Assembly: GCA_005503165.1 (NCBI GenBank)
Contig: SCNT01000007.1
Span: 62,001-126,000 of the forward strand
Direction: 5' to 3'
DNA length: 64,000 nucleotides
DNA from: Sphingomonadaceae bacterium 3R27E2-A
Lineage (GTDB): Bacteria > Pseudomonadota > Alphaproteobacteria > Sphingomonadales > Sphingomonadaceae
The notes beneath the pieces were generated by a model. It saw only the letters and a list, made by a program, of their open reading frames with translations, searched no databases and had not been told where the DNA came from. Below, in pieces: positions 7,114 to 14,929 of this stretch. The first letter of the stretch is position 1. Every line of letters begins with the position of its first letter. A program made the position numbers and the translations under genes.

Positions 7114-7415
7114 TGATGCAGATGGACGAGGTCCAGGCGCAGCTCGACGCGCTGGTCGAGGCGCTCGACGGGCATGACGCCGGCGCGATCATCGCCGCGA
7201 CCGAGGCGCTCGCGACCGCGGTGATCCTGTTCAAGGGCGCCAAGGTTCCGCCGGGGCGCGAGGAGCATGCACGAATGCTGATCGACAAGGTCCTCCGCAA
7301 GCTCGAGGCCGCCGCGATCCGCGTCAACATCCTCAGGGACTGGACGCGTCAGAGGATTGACAACGGCCATGCGCTGCGCGGCACGCGCGCCCAAGGGATC
7401 GCCCTAAGCTACTAA
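7110..7415 (+). CDS. Probable flagellar export chaperone, FlgN-like
   Basis: The 101-residue protein starts in the ATGA overlap with flgM (several ATG codons follow, so the exact start is uncertain). It is predicted all-helical, with a heptad-like first helix (DEVQAQLDALVEALDGHD) and a Lys/Arg-rich C-terminal half. FlgN is commonly encoded directly after flgM and is a small helical chaperone for FlgK/FlgL, so position and shape fit; sequence identity to FlgN is not obvious by eye. The role is inferred mainly from context. Confidence 0.6.
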   Translation: MMMQMDEVQAQLDALVEALDGHDAGAIIAATEALATAVILFKGAKVPPGREEHARMLIDKVLRKLEAAAIRVNILRDWTRQRIDNGHALRGTRAQGIALSY

Positions 7416-7447
7416 TTAACCAAAGAAAGCCGCGCCTTTCGGGCGAA

Positions 7448-7463
7448 TGGCACGATGATTGCT
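7448..7463 (+). promoter_or_regulatory. Sigma-54 promoter of the transglycosylase-flhA-fliA operon
   Basis: TGGCACGATGATTGCT matches the -24/-12 consensus completely, with ten bases between GG and GC. The predicted start is near 7473, 24 bases before the ATG at 7497. The element covers an upstream in-frame ATG at 7455, which argues that the gene starts downstream at 7497. Confidence 0.87.
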
Positions 7464-7496
7464 TTTGGTCTGCTGAATGCAGCGAGACCGAAAGCC

Positions 7497-8321
7497 ATGA
7501 CGACGATCAGCAGCAGTGCAGCCGGCGGCGCGACCTCCCCCGTGATGACGGCGGTGCAGGATGCGTCGGCGCGCACCGGGATCGACTTCGACTATCTGGT
7601 CGACGTCGCGCGCGTCGAAAGCGGGTTCAACCCCACCGCGCAGGCATCGACCTCGTCGGCGCGCGGGCTCTATCAGTTCACGCGCTCGACCTGGCTCGCG
7701 ACGCTCGACCGCCACGGCGCCGACCACGGCCTCGGCTGGGCGGCGAATGCGATCGGCCGCGACGCCTCGGGCCGCCTGGCGGTGACCGATCCGACACTGC
7801 GCCAGCAGATTATGGACCTGCGCGACGATCCCGCCGCATCGGCCGCAATGGCCGCGGCCTTCACCTCGGACAACCGCGCCTATGTCGAAAGCCGCATCGG
7901 CCGCGCCGCCGAGCCTGTCGACCTCTATCTCGCACATTTCCTGGGCTCGGGCGGCGCGGTCAAATTCCTGACCGCGATGGCCGCCGACCCCGACCAGCCC
8001 GGCGCGGCGATGCTGCCCGATGCAGCCGCCGCCAACCGCTCGATCTTCTACGCGTCCGACGGCAGCATGCGCAGCCTGCAGGACATTCGCGAACGCTTCC
8101 GCGCCAAGCTCGACGCCGGCGGCTCCCCCGGCTTCATGCCCGGCGGCGCCACCCCGCCCGCCAATCCAGGCTGGCGCATACAGATGGCCAGCGCCAGCGG
8201 CACCCAGGGCGGCCGACCGCCGCTCCCGATGATGGATATCCAGCCGATGCCCAAGAAACTGTCGATGGGCTTCGCCGCCCAGGCCTATCAGCGACTCGCG
8301 TCGCTGGGAGGCCATGCGTGA
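7497..8321 (+). CDS. Flagellar-locus lytic transglycosylase (SLT domain)
   Basis: The start used is ATG 7497 because the sigma-54 promoter overlaps the earlier ATG at 7455; this gives 274 residues. The N-terminal half is an SLT/lysozyme-like domain: VARVESGFNPTAQ contains the catalytic Glu, followed by SSARGLYQFTRSTWL, and YLAHFLGSGGA near residue 150. The rest is a Gly/Pro-rich tail. The role would be to cut peptidoglycan for rod passage, replacing the domain missing from FlgJ, as SltF does in Rhodobacter. No clear Sec signal peptide is visible; export by the flagellar apparatus is possible. It overlaps flhA by four bases. Confidence 0.85.
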   Translation: MTTISSSAAGGATSPVMTAVQDASARTGIDFDYLVDVARVESGFNPTAQASTSSARGLYQFTRSTWLATLDRHGADHGLGWAANAIGRDASGRLAVTDPTLRQQIMDLRDDPAASAAMAAAFTSDNRAYVESRIGRAAEPVDLYLAHFLGSGGAVKFLTAMAADPDQPGAAMLPDAAAANRSIFYASDGSMRSLQDIRERFRAKLDAGGSPGFMPGGATPPANPGWRIQMASASGTQGGRPPLPMMDIQPMPKKLSMGFAAQAYQRLASLGGHA

Positions 8322-10444
8322 CCGCGATGCCGAGCATGAAACAGGCGAGCCGCTTCGCCGGCGCCGCGGCGCTGCCCGCGGGGATGCTGATCCTCGTCGC
8401 GCTGATGGTGATCCCGGTCTCGCCGCTGGTCCTCGACATCAGCTTCGTCGCCAACATCATGATCAGCCTCGCGGTGCTGATGGTCGCGCTGTCGGCCGCC
8501 AAGCCGCTCGACTTTTCGGCCTTCCCCACGGTCTTGCTGCTCACCACCCTCTTCCGCCTCGCGCTCAACGTCGCCTCGACGCGCGTCGTGCTCGTCCACG
8601 GGCATGAGGGCACGCACGCCGCGGGCCATGTGATCGAAGCGTTCGGCCAGGTGCTGATCGGCGGCGACTATATCGTCGGCCTGTTCGTCTTCGTCGTGCT
8701 GATGATCATCAACATGGTCGTGATCACCAAGGGCGCGGGCCGCGTGTCCGAAGTGTCGGCGCGCTTCACGCTCGACGCCTTGCCCGGCAAGCAGATGGCG
8801 ATCGACGCCGACCTCAACGCGGGCCTGCTCACGCCCGACGAAGCCAAGGCGCGGCGTCAGGAAGTCGCCACCGAGGCCGATTTCTACGGCTCGATGGACG
8901 GTGCCTCGAAATTCGTGAAGGGCGACGCGGTCGCGGGCCTGCTGATCCTGTTCGTCAACATCGTCGGCGGGCTGATCCTCGGCGTGTTCAGCCACGGCCT
9001 CAGCTTCTCCGAAGCGGGCAGCACCTATGTCACGCTTGCGATCGGCGACGCGCTCGTCGCGCAGATCCCCGCGCTCCTGCTTTCGATCGCCGCCGCCGCG
9101 ATCGTCACCCGCGTCACCTCGCCGCATGACCTTTCGGGCCAGATCGGCAGCCAGTTCGCCGCACCGCACATCTGGTTCGCGGTGGGCGGCGTGCTGTTCG
9201 TCCTCGGCCTCGTCCCGGCGATGCCGCAGATGCTCATCCTACCCGCCGCGGCGCTGTCGCTCGCGATGGGCTGGCAACTGCGCAAGGCCGCCGCCAGTGC
9301 GGCGATCGTCGCGGCCGAACCCGCCGCGCCGCCCGCCGACCCGCACCTGATCGACTGGGCGGACGTCAGCGAGGGCAGCGCGTGCCAGCTCGAGATCGGC
9401 TACGCGCTCGTCGCGCTGGTCGACGAGCGCAAGGGCGCGCCGCTGATGGGCCGCATCACCGGCATCCGCCGCCAGCTGTCGAAGGAATTGGGCTTCGTCG
9501 TCCCCGCGGTGAAAGTCAGCGACGACCTGTCGCTGCCCGGCAACGTCTATCGCATCTCGGTCGCGGGCGTCATCGTGGGCGAGGACGAGGTCTTCCCCCA
9601 CGAAATGCTCGCGCTCGACTCGGGCGACCTGATCACCAAGGTCGCGGGGCGCCCGTGCAAGGACCCGACCTTCGGGCTCGATGCGCTGTGGATCCCGCGC
9701 GCGGCGCAGAACGATGCGATCGCGGCGGGCTATACCGTCGTCGATCCGGCGACCGTGGTCGCGACGCACCTCAATAACAGCATCGTCGGATCGGCGTCCG
9801 ACCTGTTCGGCATCGACGACGCGCAGGCGCTGGTCGACAACCTCAAGACGCATTATCCGCAGCTCGCGGCCAGCCTTACGCCGACCGGCTTCACCCTCCC
9901 GCGCATCGCGAGCCTCTGCAAGACGCTGCTCGTCGAGCGCATCCCCTTGCGCGACTTCCGCAAGATCGCCGAGGCGATGGTCGCGATGTCGGGGCAGCAG
10001 CTCGGCGAGACCGAGCTGGTCGAGGCGGTGCGCCAGCGAATCGGCGCGCTGATCGTCCAGACGATCGTGCCCAGCCGCATGCCGCTCCCCGTCGTGACCT
10101 TCACGCCCGAAATCGAAATGCTGCTCAACCAGGCGGTGCGCGCCAACCCCGGCGCCGAATGGCCGTTCGAGCACGGCCTGGCGATGAAGATCATCGACCA
10201 GGTCGGCCAGGCGGTCGAGCCCCTGCTCCTCTCGACCCGCAGCTTCGCGCTCGTCGCGTCGCCGATCTGCCGGCCCGCTCTGTCGCGGCTGGTGCGCGCG
10301 ACTTTCCCCGACGTCGCGGTCATTTCCTACCTCGAAATCCCGGCGACCAAGGCGACCGAGATCGTCGCGACGATCGGCGCCGAAGTTCCCCGCCTCACGG
10401 GCGAGAGCGCCGACCAGATGAAGGACCATCATCATGAGAATTGA
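8318..10444 (+). CDS. flhA: Flagellar type III export gate protein FlhA
   Basis: The 708-residue product begins at GTG 8318, overlapping the previous stop (GTGA). About eight membrane helices fill the first 330 residues, including the conserved FPTVLLLTTLFRLALNVAST stretch and the cytoplasmic loop with FYGSMDGASKFVKGDA. The large cytoplasmic C-terminal domain follows (from about residue 345). FlhA is the proton-driven gate and chaperone-docking platform of the flagellar secretion system. The length matches the family (about 690-700). The 3' end overlaps fliA by 11 bases. Confidence 0.97.
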   Translation: MTAMPSMKQASRFAGAAALPAGMLILVALMVIPVSPLVLDISFVANIMISLAVLMVALSAAKPLDFSAFPTVLLLTTLFRLALNVASTRVVLVHGHEGTHAAGHVIEAFGQVLIGGDYIVGLFVFVVLMIINMVVITKGAGRVSEVSARFTLDALPGKQMAIDADLNAGLLTPDEAKARRQEVATEADFYGSMDGASKFVKGDAVAGLLILFVNIVGGLILGVFSHGLSFSEAGSTYVTLAIGDALVAQIPALLLSIAAAAIVTRVTSPHDLSGQIGSQFAAPHIWFAVGGVLFVLGLVPAMPQMLILPAAALSLAMGWQLRKAAASAAIVAAEPAAPPADPHLIDWADVSEGSACQLEIGYALVALVDERKGAPLMGRITGIRRQLSKELGFVVPAVKVSDDLSLPGNVYRISVAGVIVGEDEVFPHEMLALDSGDLITKVAGRPCKDPTFGLDALWIPRAAQNDAIAAGYTVVDPATVVATHLNNSIVGSASDLFGIDDAQALVDNLKTHYPQLAASLTPTGFTLPRIASLCKTLLVERIPLRDFRKIAEAMVAMSGQQLGETELVEAVRQRIGALIVQTIVPSRMPLPVVTFTPEIEMLLNQAVRANPGAEWPFEHGLAMKIIDQVGQAVEPLLLSTRSFALVASPICRPALSRLVRATFPDVAVISYLEIPATKATEIVATIGAEVPRLTGESADQMKDHHHEN

Positions 10445-11168
10445 GCCCGCCGAGCAGTTCGCGCGCGCCGTTTCGCCGCAGGGTTACGGCGCCAGCGCCG
10501 AGGAGCTGATCGACGAATATGCGCCGCTGGTCCGCAAGATCGCCTGGCAGGTCTTCTCGCGCGTATCGCGCACCAGCGACCTCGACGACCTGATCCAGAC
10601 CGGGCTGATCGCGCTGATCGAGGCGAGCCGCCATTATGAGGATCGCGGCTATGTCTTCGCCACCTATGCCTCGACGCGCATCCGCGGCGCGATGATCGAC
10701 CAGCTGCGCCGCGAGGCCGATGTCGGCCGCTCGGCGATGGTCGCGAGCAAGCGGATCGCGTCGGTCCGCGCGGCGCTCGAACAGAATCTGATGCGCGCGC
10801 CCACCACCGCCGAAATGGCCGCGGCGTTCGAGATGTCGCCCGAGGAGTATTTCGCACTCGAACGCAGCGCAACCTACGGCCGCTCGACCTCGCTCGACGC
10901 GCTGGTCGACGAAGGCAGCTTCCTCTTCGCCGACGACAGCGAGGGCGCCGACGAGCGGATGGAGCAGGACGATCTATTGGAGGCGCTGGGCGCCTGCATC
11001 GCGCGGCTGCCCGAACGCGAACAGCTGGTGCTACAACTCTATTTCTTCGAGGAGCTGAACCTGCAGGAAATCGGCCTGACGCTCGACGTCAGCGCCGCGC
11101 GCGTGTGCCAGATCAAGGCGGGCGCAATGGCTAAGATCGACCGGATGCTGCGCGACGTTACGGAGTAG
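10434..11168 (+). CDS. fliA: Flagellar sigma factor FliA (sigma-28)
   Basis: The 244-residue protein has sigma-70 family regions in order: region 2 (YAPLVRKIAWQV, then DLDDLIQTGLIALIEASRHY and FATYASTRIRGAMIDQLRR), region 3 (APTTAEMAAAFEMSPEEYF) and region 4 (LPEREQLVLQLYFFEELNLQ with the helix-turn-helix EIGLTLDVSAARVCQIK). The length fits FliA (239 in E. coli). It directs late flagellar transcription. It is the last gene of a sigma-54-driven operon, which suggests a sigma-54 to sigma-28 cascade, with FlgM as antagonist. Confidence 0.95.
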   Translation: MRIEPAEQFARAVSPQGYGASAEELIDEYAPLVRKIAWQVFSRVSRTSDLDDLIQTGLIALIEASRHYEDRGYVFATYASTRIRGAMIDQLRREADVGRSAMVASKRIASVRAALEQNLMRAPTTAEMAAAFEMSPEEYFALERSATYGRSTSLDALVDEGSFLFADDSEGADERMEQDDLLEALGACIARLPEREQLVLQLYFFEELNLQEIGLTLDVSAARVCQIKAGAMAKIDRMLRDVTE

Positions 11169-11175
11169 CGCCAAA

Positions 11176-11200
11176 GCCCTCTCCGCTTCAGGGAAGAGCG
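11176..11200. repeat. Degenerate arm of the GC-rich intergenic palindrome
   Basis: GCCCTCTCCGCTTCAGGGAA and the following bases resemble one arm of the element at 6508-6529 (GCCCTCCCC-TTCA-GGGGAGGGC) with several changes. It lies just after the fliA stop and could weakly terminate transcription. Confidence 0.4.
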
Positions 11201-11210
11201 CGCCGATCAC

Positions 11211-11702
11211 TCACGCCGCATAGCGCTGCCGGCCGTTCCACGCCTGGCCGATTTTCTCGAAATACCGCGTCATGCTGTCGACGCCATTGTCGGTCAGCCG
11301 CACGATCGAGCGGCGGCGGTCGCGTTCGTCGATATAGCGCTCAGCAAGGTCCAGCTGTTCGAGCAGCGCGATCATGCGCAGCCCCGACGACAGCGGCACC
11401 CCCGCGCCGGTCGCGAGGTCGCTGGCGCTGAGTTCGCGGCCGTTGGTCTTGGCGAGCATCAGGTCGAGCATCATGTCCCAGGTCGGCCCGGTCAGCTGGG
11501 CGGTGCCGAAATGCGCCCGGCGCGTGCGCCGCATCTGCATGCTGAAGTTGAGCTGCTCGATCAATCCCGGCACCGGCGCATCGATACGATCGGGCCGCGC
11601 GGCGTCGGGTGCCTGCGCACCCGCCCCCGTCGCCAGCATCTCCTGTATCTGGTCGATCCGCGATTTGATTTCCGCAATTTCAACATTCGAAAATTGCTGC
11701 AT
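11211..11702 (-). CDS. MarR-like winged-helix regulator
   Basis: The 163-residue protein has an N-terminal helix-rich segment and a winged-helix core from about residue 60. GTAQLTGPTWDMMLDLMLAK is followed by LSASDLATGAGVPLSSGLRM (recognition helix), IALLEQLDLAERYIDERDRR (wing, with the Asp-Arg-Arg typical of MarR wings) and VRLTDNGVDSMTRYFEKIG. It is probably a DNA-binding regulator; the target is unknown. It is convergent with fliA and followed upstream by a small membrane-protein gene on the same strand. The same kind of protein is common in sphingomonads. Confidence 0.75.
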   Translation of the reverse strand: MQQFSNVEIAEIKSRIDQIQEMLATGAGAQAPDAARPDRIDAPVPGLIEQLNFSMQMRRTRRAHFGTAQLTGPTWDMMLDLMLAKTNGRELSASDLATGAGVPLSSGLRMIALLEQLDLAERYIDERDRRRSIVRLTDNGVDSMTRYFEKIGQAWNGRQRYAA

Positions 11703-11726
11703 GACCTGGGACCCCTGGGGGCGCCG

Positions 11727-12146
11727 CTAGGCGGCCGCCCTCATGTCACCGTTCCGTTTCGTCGATCCCGCCGCGTACATGATCACGAACAGGATCGGAT
11801 AGGACACATATATCGAAAGCAGCGAATAGGGTCGCGCCAATATCTCCGAAAACATCAGCTTCTGAAGATGCCCGAAAATCGCGATCAATTGCCAGCCGGT
11901 GATCCAATAAGGCCAAAACCGGTCTGTTTTGAAGGCGATGCACCAGAAACTTCCCAAGACGATGACGTCGATGACGAAGATATTGAGTTCGATATTCGTC
12001 CATTCCGGAACGGGTGACACCAATGTGGAGCAGACCGAAGCGATCAGCGCCGTATACGCCGCCCAGCGTTCGAGGGGGCCGCCGCGCCTCATCGCGACGG
12101 CCACCGTGCCCAGCAAAACAGCGTAATAGATCGCAACGGCCCACAT
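11727..12146 (-). CDS. Small multipass membrane protein, function unknown
   Basis: The 139-residue product has four or five hydrophobic segments (about residues 3-20, 30-46, 52-70, 80-98 and 108-128) with positive residues between them, ending in a charged tail. No family I can name is evident. Codon use and third-position GC match the neighbours, so it is likely a real gene. It lies between the MarR-like gene and an unrecognised helical protein, all on the minus strand. Confidence 0.65.
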   Translation of the reverse strand: MWAVAIYYAVLLGTVAVAMRRGGPLERWAAYTALIASVCSTLVSPVPEWTNIELNIFVIDVIVLGSFWCIAFKTDRFWPYWITGWQLIAIFGHLQKLMFSEILARPYSLLSIYVSYPILFVIMYAAGSTKRNGDMRAAA

Positions 12147-12171
12147 GTGGCGTACTGACCCCTTGTGGCTA

Positions 12172-12537
12172 TCAGCTGGCCTTGGCCAGCGGCGCCGCGG
12201 CCACCAGGTCGTTGCTCCCCTCGTCGAGCGTCGCGCTCGCGGGCTTCACGCCGGCGCCGAACATGCGGGTGCCGAGGCCGACCTCTTTCTGGGTGACGGT
12301 GAGCGCGAGGTGCGCGTCGGTGAGCAACTGGCGGACGTCACCGGCAGCGGCGAGCGCATGCGCGACCTTGGCCATCGCTTCCTGGCCGACGATCGCCGAC
12401 ATATTGGTGTCGCGGCGCACGGTGGGCAGCGTCGCGGCCAGATTGGCGATGCGGATCATCGCCTCGTCGATGGCGTCTTCCGCCTGATGCAACTCGGAAG
12501 CGATCTTCTTTGCGCCGGAGAGTCGTTGGTTCAGCAT
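12172..12537 (-). CDS. Uncharacterised helical protein
   Basis: The start chosen is ATG 12537, preceded by AAGGA at suitable spacing; an upstream in-frame start at 12585 would add 16 residues without support. The 121-residue product is predicted mostly alpha-helical (ELHQAEDAIDEAMIRIANLA) with an Ala-rich C-terminus, and has no signal peptide or membrane segment. I do not recognise it. It lies upstream of the membrane-protein gene and downstream of the LuxR-type regulator, and could share their transcript. Confidence 0.6.
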   Translation of the reverse strand: MLNQRLSGAKKIASELHQAEDAIDEAMIRIANLAATLPTVRRDTNMSAIVGQEAMAKVAHALAAAGDVRQLLTDAHLALTVTQKEVGLGTRMFGAGVKPASATLDEGSNDLVAAAPLAKAS

Positions 12538-12596
12538 TTTCTTGGTCCTTGAAAAAGGAATGCTACCGGTTCCCCCCGCCAGCATTCATTCGAACG

Positions 12597-13091
12597 TCAG
12601 GTCAACCGCCCAAGTCCGACAAGGATCGAGTAGAGAGCAGAGAAGGCCAAAATCGTCACGAAGGCGATCAAGATTGGCCAGACAATCCTTTCCAACAACC
12701 CATGCCGATTGACCGGCTGGGACTTGGTCGGAAATGGCAGCCCGATGTTCAGAACCTGCCAGGCCGATCCACGCCCCGGACCGCCTTCCTCGGCTGCGGC
12801 GTCGTCCGAAAGGTAAAGCGATTGATATGTCAAAGGCTGATAAGGGGTAACATCGTCAAAGACACCGTTACGAGCCAATATCGTTGCTGCCTCCACGCGA
12901 TTGGAAACATTTAATTTTTTTAACGCGCGTCGAACACGTTCATCGACCGTGTGCGGCGAAACATTCATCAGCCGCGCGATTTCCTTGGAATTTTTATGCT
13001 CGAAAACATGCCGCAACGTTTCGATCTGCGCGGCCGACAGAAGGCTGAGGTAATTATCGGGATCGCCTTGCACGGAGCGGGAATAATACAT
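12597..13091 (-). CDS. LuxR-type regulator with a C-terminal membrane helix
   Basis: The 164-residue protein has a LuxR/FixJ-type helix-turn-helix at its N-terminus (about residues 16-68; LSAAQIETLRHVFEHKNSKE, then IARLMNVSPHTVDERVRRAL and KKLNVSNRVEAA). A linker of about 70 residues follows, then one transmembrane segment near the C-terminus (WPILIAFVTILAFSALYSIL). The order is inverted relative to usual LuxR proteins, whose DNA-binding domain is C-terminal, and there is no ligand or receiver domain. It looks like a membrane-tethered transcription factor; its targets are not shown by the sequence. Confidence 0.82.
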   Translation of the reverse strand: MYYSRSVQGDPDNYLSLLSAAQIETLRHVFEHKNSKEIARLMNVSPHTVDERVRRALKKLNVSNRVEAATILARNGVFDDVTPYQPLTYQSLYLSDDAAAEEGGPGRGSAWQVLNIGLPFPTKSQPVNRHGLLERIVWPILIAFVTILAFSALYSILVGLGRLT

Positions 13092-13259
13092 CAGGAGTCT
13101 AAATCAAGCTGGCTAACTAGGTGCAACGGGTCGCGCGACGCCCGACCGCGGTTGCGACCGCGCGGCGCTGCCGCCCGAATGTGCCGTCGCTGCATCATCT
13201 GCCTTCATGCCAGTCTCCGCTCGTTGCGCCCCTATCGGCGGAAGCCGATTTTTATGCTC

Positions 13260-14222
13260 TCACCCCCGTGAATCACGAAGGGCTGACGAACGCAAGCCCG
13301 ATGTGACACTGGGTGGACCCTGCCGATCCGCTCCCACCGCCAGCAATATGGCCCCCATCGGTCCGGCGTCATTCTTCAGCGCCGGCGGACGGACGATACA
13401 CGATAATGCCGCAACGTCATAATCAGGGATGTATTTGATCAACATTTCACCGGCGCGATCAGTTGCCCGCGCGAGCAGGCCGGGCTGACCCAGCGCGACG
13501 CTGCCGCCGACGATGATGCGATCGGGGGACAGCGTCAGCATCAGCGCGACGAAAAGTTCTGCAAGGTCCGATGCGGCCATATCCCATGCGGGATCGGAGG
13601 GATCGACCGTCGCCGGGTCGCGGCCGAAACGCGCGCGCAGCGCCGGTCCGCTCAGTAGCCCTTCGATGCAGTCGCCATGAAATGAGCAGGCGCCGGCGAA
13701 AACGTCGCCCTCCCCGCGGCGCAGGCGCAGGTGGCCGATTTCGGGGTGGAGCCGCCCGATCACCGGCCTTCCCCCGACGATCACGCCGCCGCCCACCCCG
13801 GTCCCGATCGTCAGATAGACGATCGTCCTGCACCCCCGCCCCGCACCGAGCACGGCCTCGGCGATGCCGGCGCCGTTGACATCGGTATCGAGCGCAATCG
13901 GGCAGGCAAAGCGCTCGGAAAAGGCGCCGACGATGTGCGCACCCGCCCAGCCCGCCTTGGTCGTACAAAGCATGGTTCCGTAATCGGTCGCCGCCGGATC
14001 GACACGGATCGGGCCGAAGCTCGCGATGCCGATCGCGGCCAGCGGCACCGCATCGTCCCACGCCGCCAGCCGCGCGACCGCAGCGCCGAGCGTTTCGGCA
14101 GGGCTCGTCGTCGGCAAGCTATGCTGTTCGGCGATGTCGATCCCGTCGGCCAAGGTGACGATGACCTTGGTCCCGCCGAGTTCGACCCCCGCGAAGCGGC
14201 CCGCCGCGGGGGCGGCGGCCAT
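13260..14222 (-). CDS. ROK-family sugar kinase (fructokinase-like)
   Basis: The start is ATG 14222, whose A-T-G shares one base with the GntR stop (TGATG), giving 320 residues. The ATP-binding motif is GVELGGTKVIVTLADG near the N-terminus; the ROK signature IGTGVGGGVIVGGRPVIGRL and HPEIGHL follow, then a Cys/His cluster (CSFHGDCIEGLLSGPAL) of the kind that binds zinc in fructokinase-like ROK proteins. It probably phosphorylates a hexose; fructose is the best guess but not proven. It is the last gene of an AraC-GntR-kinase operon. Confidence 0.85.
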   Translation of the reverse strand: MAAAPAAGRFAGVELGGTKVIVTLADGIDIAEQHSLPTTSPAETLGAAVARLAAWDDAVPLAAIGIASFGPIRVDPAATDYGTMLCTTKAGWAGAHIVGAFSERFACPIALDTDVNGAGIAEAVLGAGRGCRTIVYLTIGTGVGGGVIVGGRPVIGRLHPEIGHLRLRRGEGDVFAGACSFHGDCIEGLLSGPALRARFGRDPATVDPSDPAWDMAASDLAELFVALMLTLSPDRIIVGGSVALGQPGLLARATDRAGEMLIKYIPDYDVAALSCIVRPPALKNDAGPMGAILLAVGADRQGPPSVTSGLRSSALRDSRG

Positions 14223-14929
14223 CAACGGGCGTCCCGCAGCCGCTCGCCGATCGAATTGGCGAAATGCTGGTCCATAGCGGATCGCGCCCGCGCGGGTTCG
14301 CGCGCCGCGATCGCGTCGGCGACCTCGCGGTGCAGTGCCAGCGCTTCCTCGCGCTCCTCCTCGGTCGCGCGTTCCTCCCACGCGCGCGGGATGGCGAGCG
14401 CCATCAATTCCTCGAACGAGCGCACGATCTGATAGAAAAGCGGATTGCCGCTCGCCGCCGCGATCGTTTGGTGAAAGGTGGTATCGGCGGCGGTGCGCGC
14501 CGCTTCGTCACGGTCGACCGCGAGTCCGTGTACCGCCGTCAGGATGGTGCGCGCCTGCTCCTCGCTCCGGTTCAAGGCGGCGAGCTCTGCGGTGCGCAGC
14601 TCGAGCGTGCGGCGCACGTCCCAGACGTCGGCAAGGCTCACCTGCGCGGTGTTCACCGCATGCCTCATCGACGCCGCCATCACCGAGCCGTCGATCGCAC
14701 CGACGCGCGGCTTGCGGCCGTTGCCGACATCGACCAGCCGCAGCGCTGCGAGCGCCCCGAACGCTTCGCGCATTACCGGGCGGCTGACTCCCATCTGCGT
14801 CGCAAAGCTCCTCTCGCCCGGCAGCGTGTCGCCGACCTTGAGATCGTTGGTCCGGATATAGTCGCGGACGAACTCCATCGCGCGCTCGACCAGCGAACCG
14901 CGCGCCGCAGCGTCGAGCGTCTCGCTCAC
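14222..14929 (-). CDS. GntR-family regulator, FadR subfamily (FCD domain)
   Basis: The start is GTG 14929, overlapping the AraC stop by four bases (GTGA); 235 residues. The N-terminal winged helix is clear (FVRDYIRTNDLKVGDTLPGE, RSFATQMGVSRPVMREAFGA), followed by an all-helical FCD ligand domain with DVWDVRRTLELRTAELAAL, DTTFHQTIAAASGNPLFYQI and EHR-like LALHREVADAIAAREPARAR. Such proteins sense organic acids or sugar acids. It is coupled to the kinase gene downstream. The paired sites at 15708-15741 are candidate operators. Confidence 0.88.
   Translation of the reverse strand: MSETLDAAARGSLVERAMEFVRDYIRTNDLKVGDTLPGERSFATQMGVSRPVMREAFGALAALRLVDVGNGRKPRVGAIDGSVMAASMRHAVNTAQVSLADVWDVRRTLELRTAELAALNRSEEQARTILTAVHGLAVDRDEAARTAADTTFHQTIAAASGNPLFYQIVRSFEELMALAIPRAWEERATEEEREEALALHREVADAIAAREPARARSAMDQHFANSIGERLRDAR

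Noticed and set aside
7455-7496. Earlier ATG for the transglycosylase at 7455
   Set aside because: The sigma-54 promoter at 7448-7463 covers this codon, so the transcript would begin downstream of it.
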